Below, piece by piece: positions 6,907-7,706 of a stretch of 7,706 bases of DNA. Every line of letters begins with the position of its first letter. Positions within the stretch are counted from its first letter, which is position 1. The notes below the pieces were generated by a model. It worked only from the letters and a program-made list of their open reading frames with translations. It made no database searches and was not told where the DNA came from. The translations under genes were made by a program, and so were the position numbers. This DNA is from Terriglobia bacterium (GTDB lineage: Bacteria; Acidobacteriota; Terriglobia; UBA7540): contig JASHTZ010000186.1 in the NCBI GenBank assembly GCA_030040295.1, positions 1-7,706 of the forward strand, in the 5' to 3' direction.

Positions 6907-6925
6907 AGAGCGGCGCATCGCCTGC

Positions 6926-7706
6926 TCACCCCCACCATTTCTCACCGGGCAAAAGTCGCGAGCGTACGAAATCCTCATTCAATTCCAGGCCGAGGCCGGG
7001 TTTGTCCAGAATGCGAAATTTCCCGTCTTTGATTACCGGGCCGTCGTAGACGATATACTTTACCCAGTCTTCCGGCTTGGCGCTGCCAGGCGCGAATTCC
7101 TGCGCGCGAAAATCGCGGATGGCCGCGGCAGCGTGGGCGGAGGCAATCGAGCCTAGGACTGTGGAGGCAACGTGCGCAGTTATGGGAATCTGGAAGAGTT
7201 CCGCGAGATCCGCAATTTTCTTCGCTTCCAGCAGCCCGCCCGCCTTGGGAATATCGATCTGCGCCAAGTGGCAGCCCTGATTCAGGAGATAGGGCATGAA
7301 GCCCTGGCGCCGGTAAAGATTTTCCCCGGTCAAAATGGGCACCGGCGATTCCTCCGTCAACTTGCTCCAAGATTCCGAATAGTAGGGCGGCATGGGGTCT
7401 TCGAGCCACATCGGTTTGATGGGCGCCACGACTCGTGCCAACTCCAGCGCGTCCGTCCAATCGTATTCCCAGTGGCAATGCACGGCGATGTCAATATCAT
7501 CTCCCACCGCGGCGCGCAAATTTTCAAAGCCCTTGCCGATTCGCGAGAGGTCCTTGGGCGTCAGGTGGCCGGTGACAAAGTCGTGTCCGGGCTCGCGGGC
7601 TTCGGGGTCGTACTTTTTGGGAAACGCGTCCGCGTCCGACTTGATGGCCGTGATGCCGAAAGGGTGGCTCTTGAGGGCAGCGGCAAATTCCGCGCAGGAA
7701 GCTGGA
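6926..7706 (-). CDS. Enolase-superfamily (mandelate racemase/sugar-acid dehydratase-like) protein, partial, N-terminus beyond right edge
   Basis: The frame is open from the right edge to TGA at 6926 (259 codons visible), so the start and the N-terminal capping domain are lost. A TTG at 7519 is internal, because clear family sequence continues upstream of it (FGITAIKSDAD). Visible barrel elements, numbered in the fragment: the KSD strand end (22-24) in the place of the family's catalytic Lys strand; VHCHWEY (75-81) at the first metal-ligand strand; WLEDP (100-104) with ligand Glu102; TGENLY (126-131) with ligand Glu128; QIDIPKAGG (149-157); and TAHVASTVLG (176-185) with a possible catalytic His178. 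The family abstracts the alpha proton of carboxylate substrates using Mg2+. The H-x-H strand and WLEDP suggest the D-galactonate/mannonate dehydratase side of the superfamily, but the first ligand Asp is replaced by His, so the substrate is uncertain. It is convergent with mrfB, with no evident link to DNA repair. Confidence 0.85.
   Translation of the reverse strand, partial: PASCAEFAAALKSHPFGITAIKSDADAFPKKYDPEAREPGHDFVTGHLTPKDLSRIGKGFENLRAAVGDDIDIAVHCHWEYDWTDALELARVVAPIKPMWLEDPMPPYYSESWSKLTEESPVPILTGENLYRRQGFMPYLLNQGCHLAQIDIPKAGGLLEAKKIADLAELFQIPITAHVASTVLGSIASAHAAAAIRDFRAQEFAPGSAKPEDWVKYIVYDGPVIKDGKFRILDKPGLGLELNEDFVRSRLLPGEKWWG

Noticed and set aside
6878..6925. Rho-independent terminator between the convergent genes
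   Set aside because: The hairpin is good but no T-run follows it on either strand, so only a REP-like palindrome with a possible transcript-end role is claimed.

Overview
The window reads as a chromosomal segment of a moderately GC-rich bacterium, most probably an acidobacterium. The evidence is the Ser/Thr kinase with a long Pro/Ala/Thr linker and extracytoplasmic PEGA repeats, a build common in that phylum, together with the general protein style and GTAG-headed palindromes. This placement is inference; no rRNA or other phylogenetic marker is present.

Layout. Left part, minus strand (1-2607): a PEGA-type receptor Ser/Thr kinase is followed 50 bp downstream by a gene for an exported coiled-coil protein that runs off the left edge. 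The two are probably co-transcribed. A non-coding divergent region of about 400 bp (2608-3011) holds a candidate kinase promoter, a 5'-leader hairpin that includes the kinase ribosome binding site, and several inverted repeats. Middle, plus strand (3012-6881): a two-gene unit of a DUF1998/MZB superfamily-2 helicase (MrfA/YprA, Hrq1-like) and a YprB-type RNase H-fold exonuclease with a helical-repeat tail (MrfB). In Bacillus subtilis this pair (yprA-yprB, renamed mrfA-mrfB) acts in a UvrA-independent repair route for mitomycin C damage. Right part, minus strand (6926-7706): the C-terminal 259 codons of an enolase-superfamily (mandelate racemase type) sugar-acid dehydratase-like gene, convergent with mrfB and cut by the right edge.

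How the genes work together: the helicase would remodel or unwind damaged DNA and the nuclease would process the exposed strand. The kinase and the exported coiled-coil protein look like a separate envelope-signalling unit. The sugar-acid enzyme appears unrelated to either.

The most unusual signals are two GTAG-headed hairpins. One lies in frame inside the C-terminal domain of the helicase; the other supplies the stop codon of mrfB. They resemble REP elements of the kind mobilised by RAYT transposases. Other points to check are the kinase leader hairpin, the absence of a Shine-Dalgarno before mrfB, and a His in place of the usual Asp metal ligand in the enolase-superfamily protein. I saw no tRNA, rRNA, CRISPR array, IS element or phage gene.
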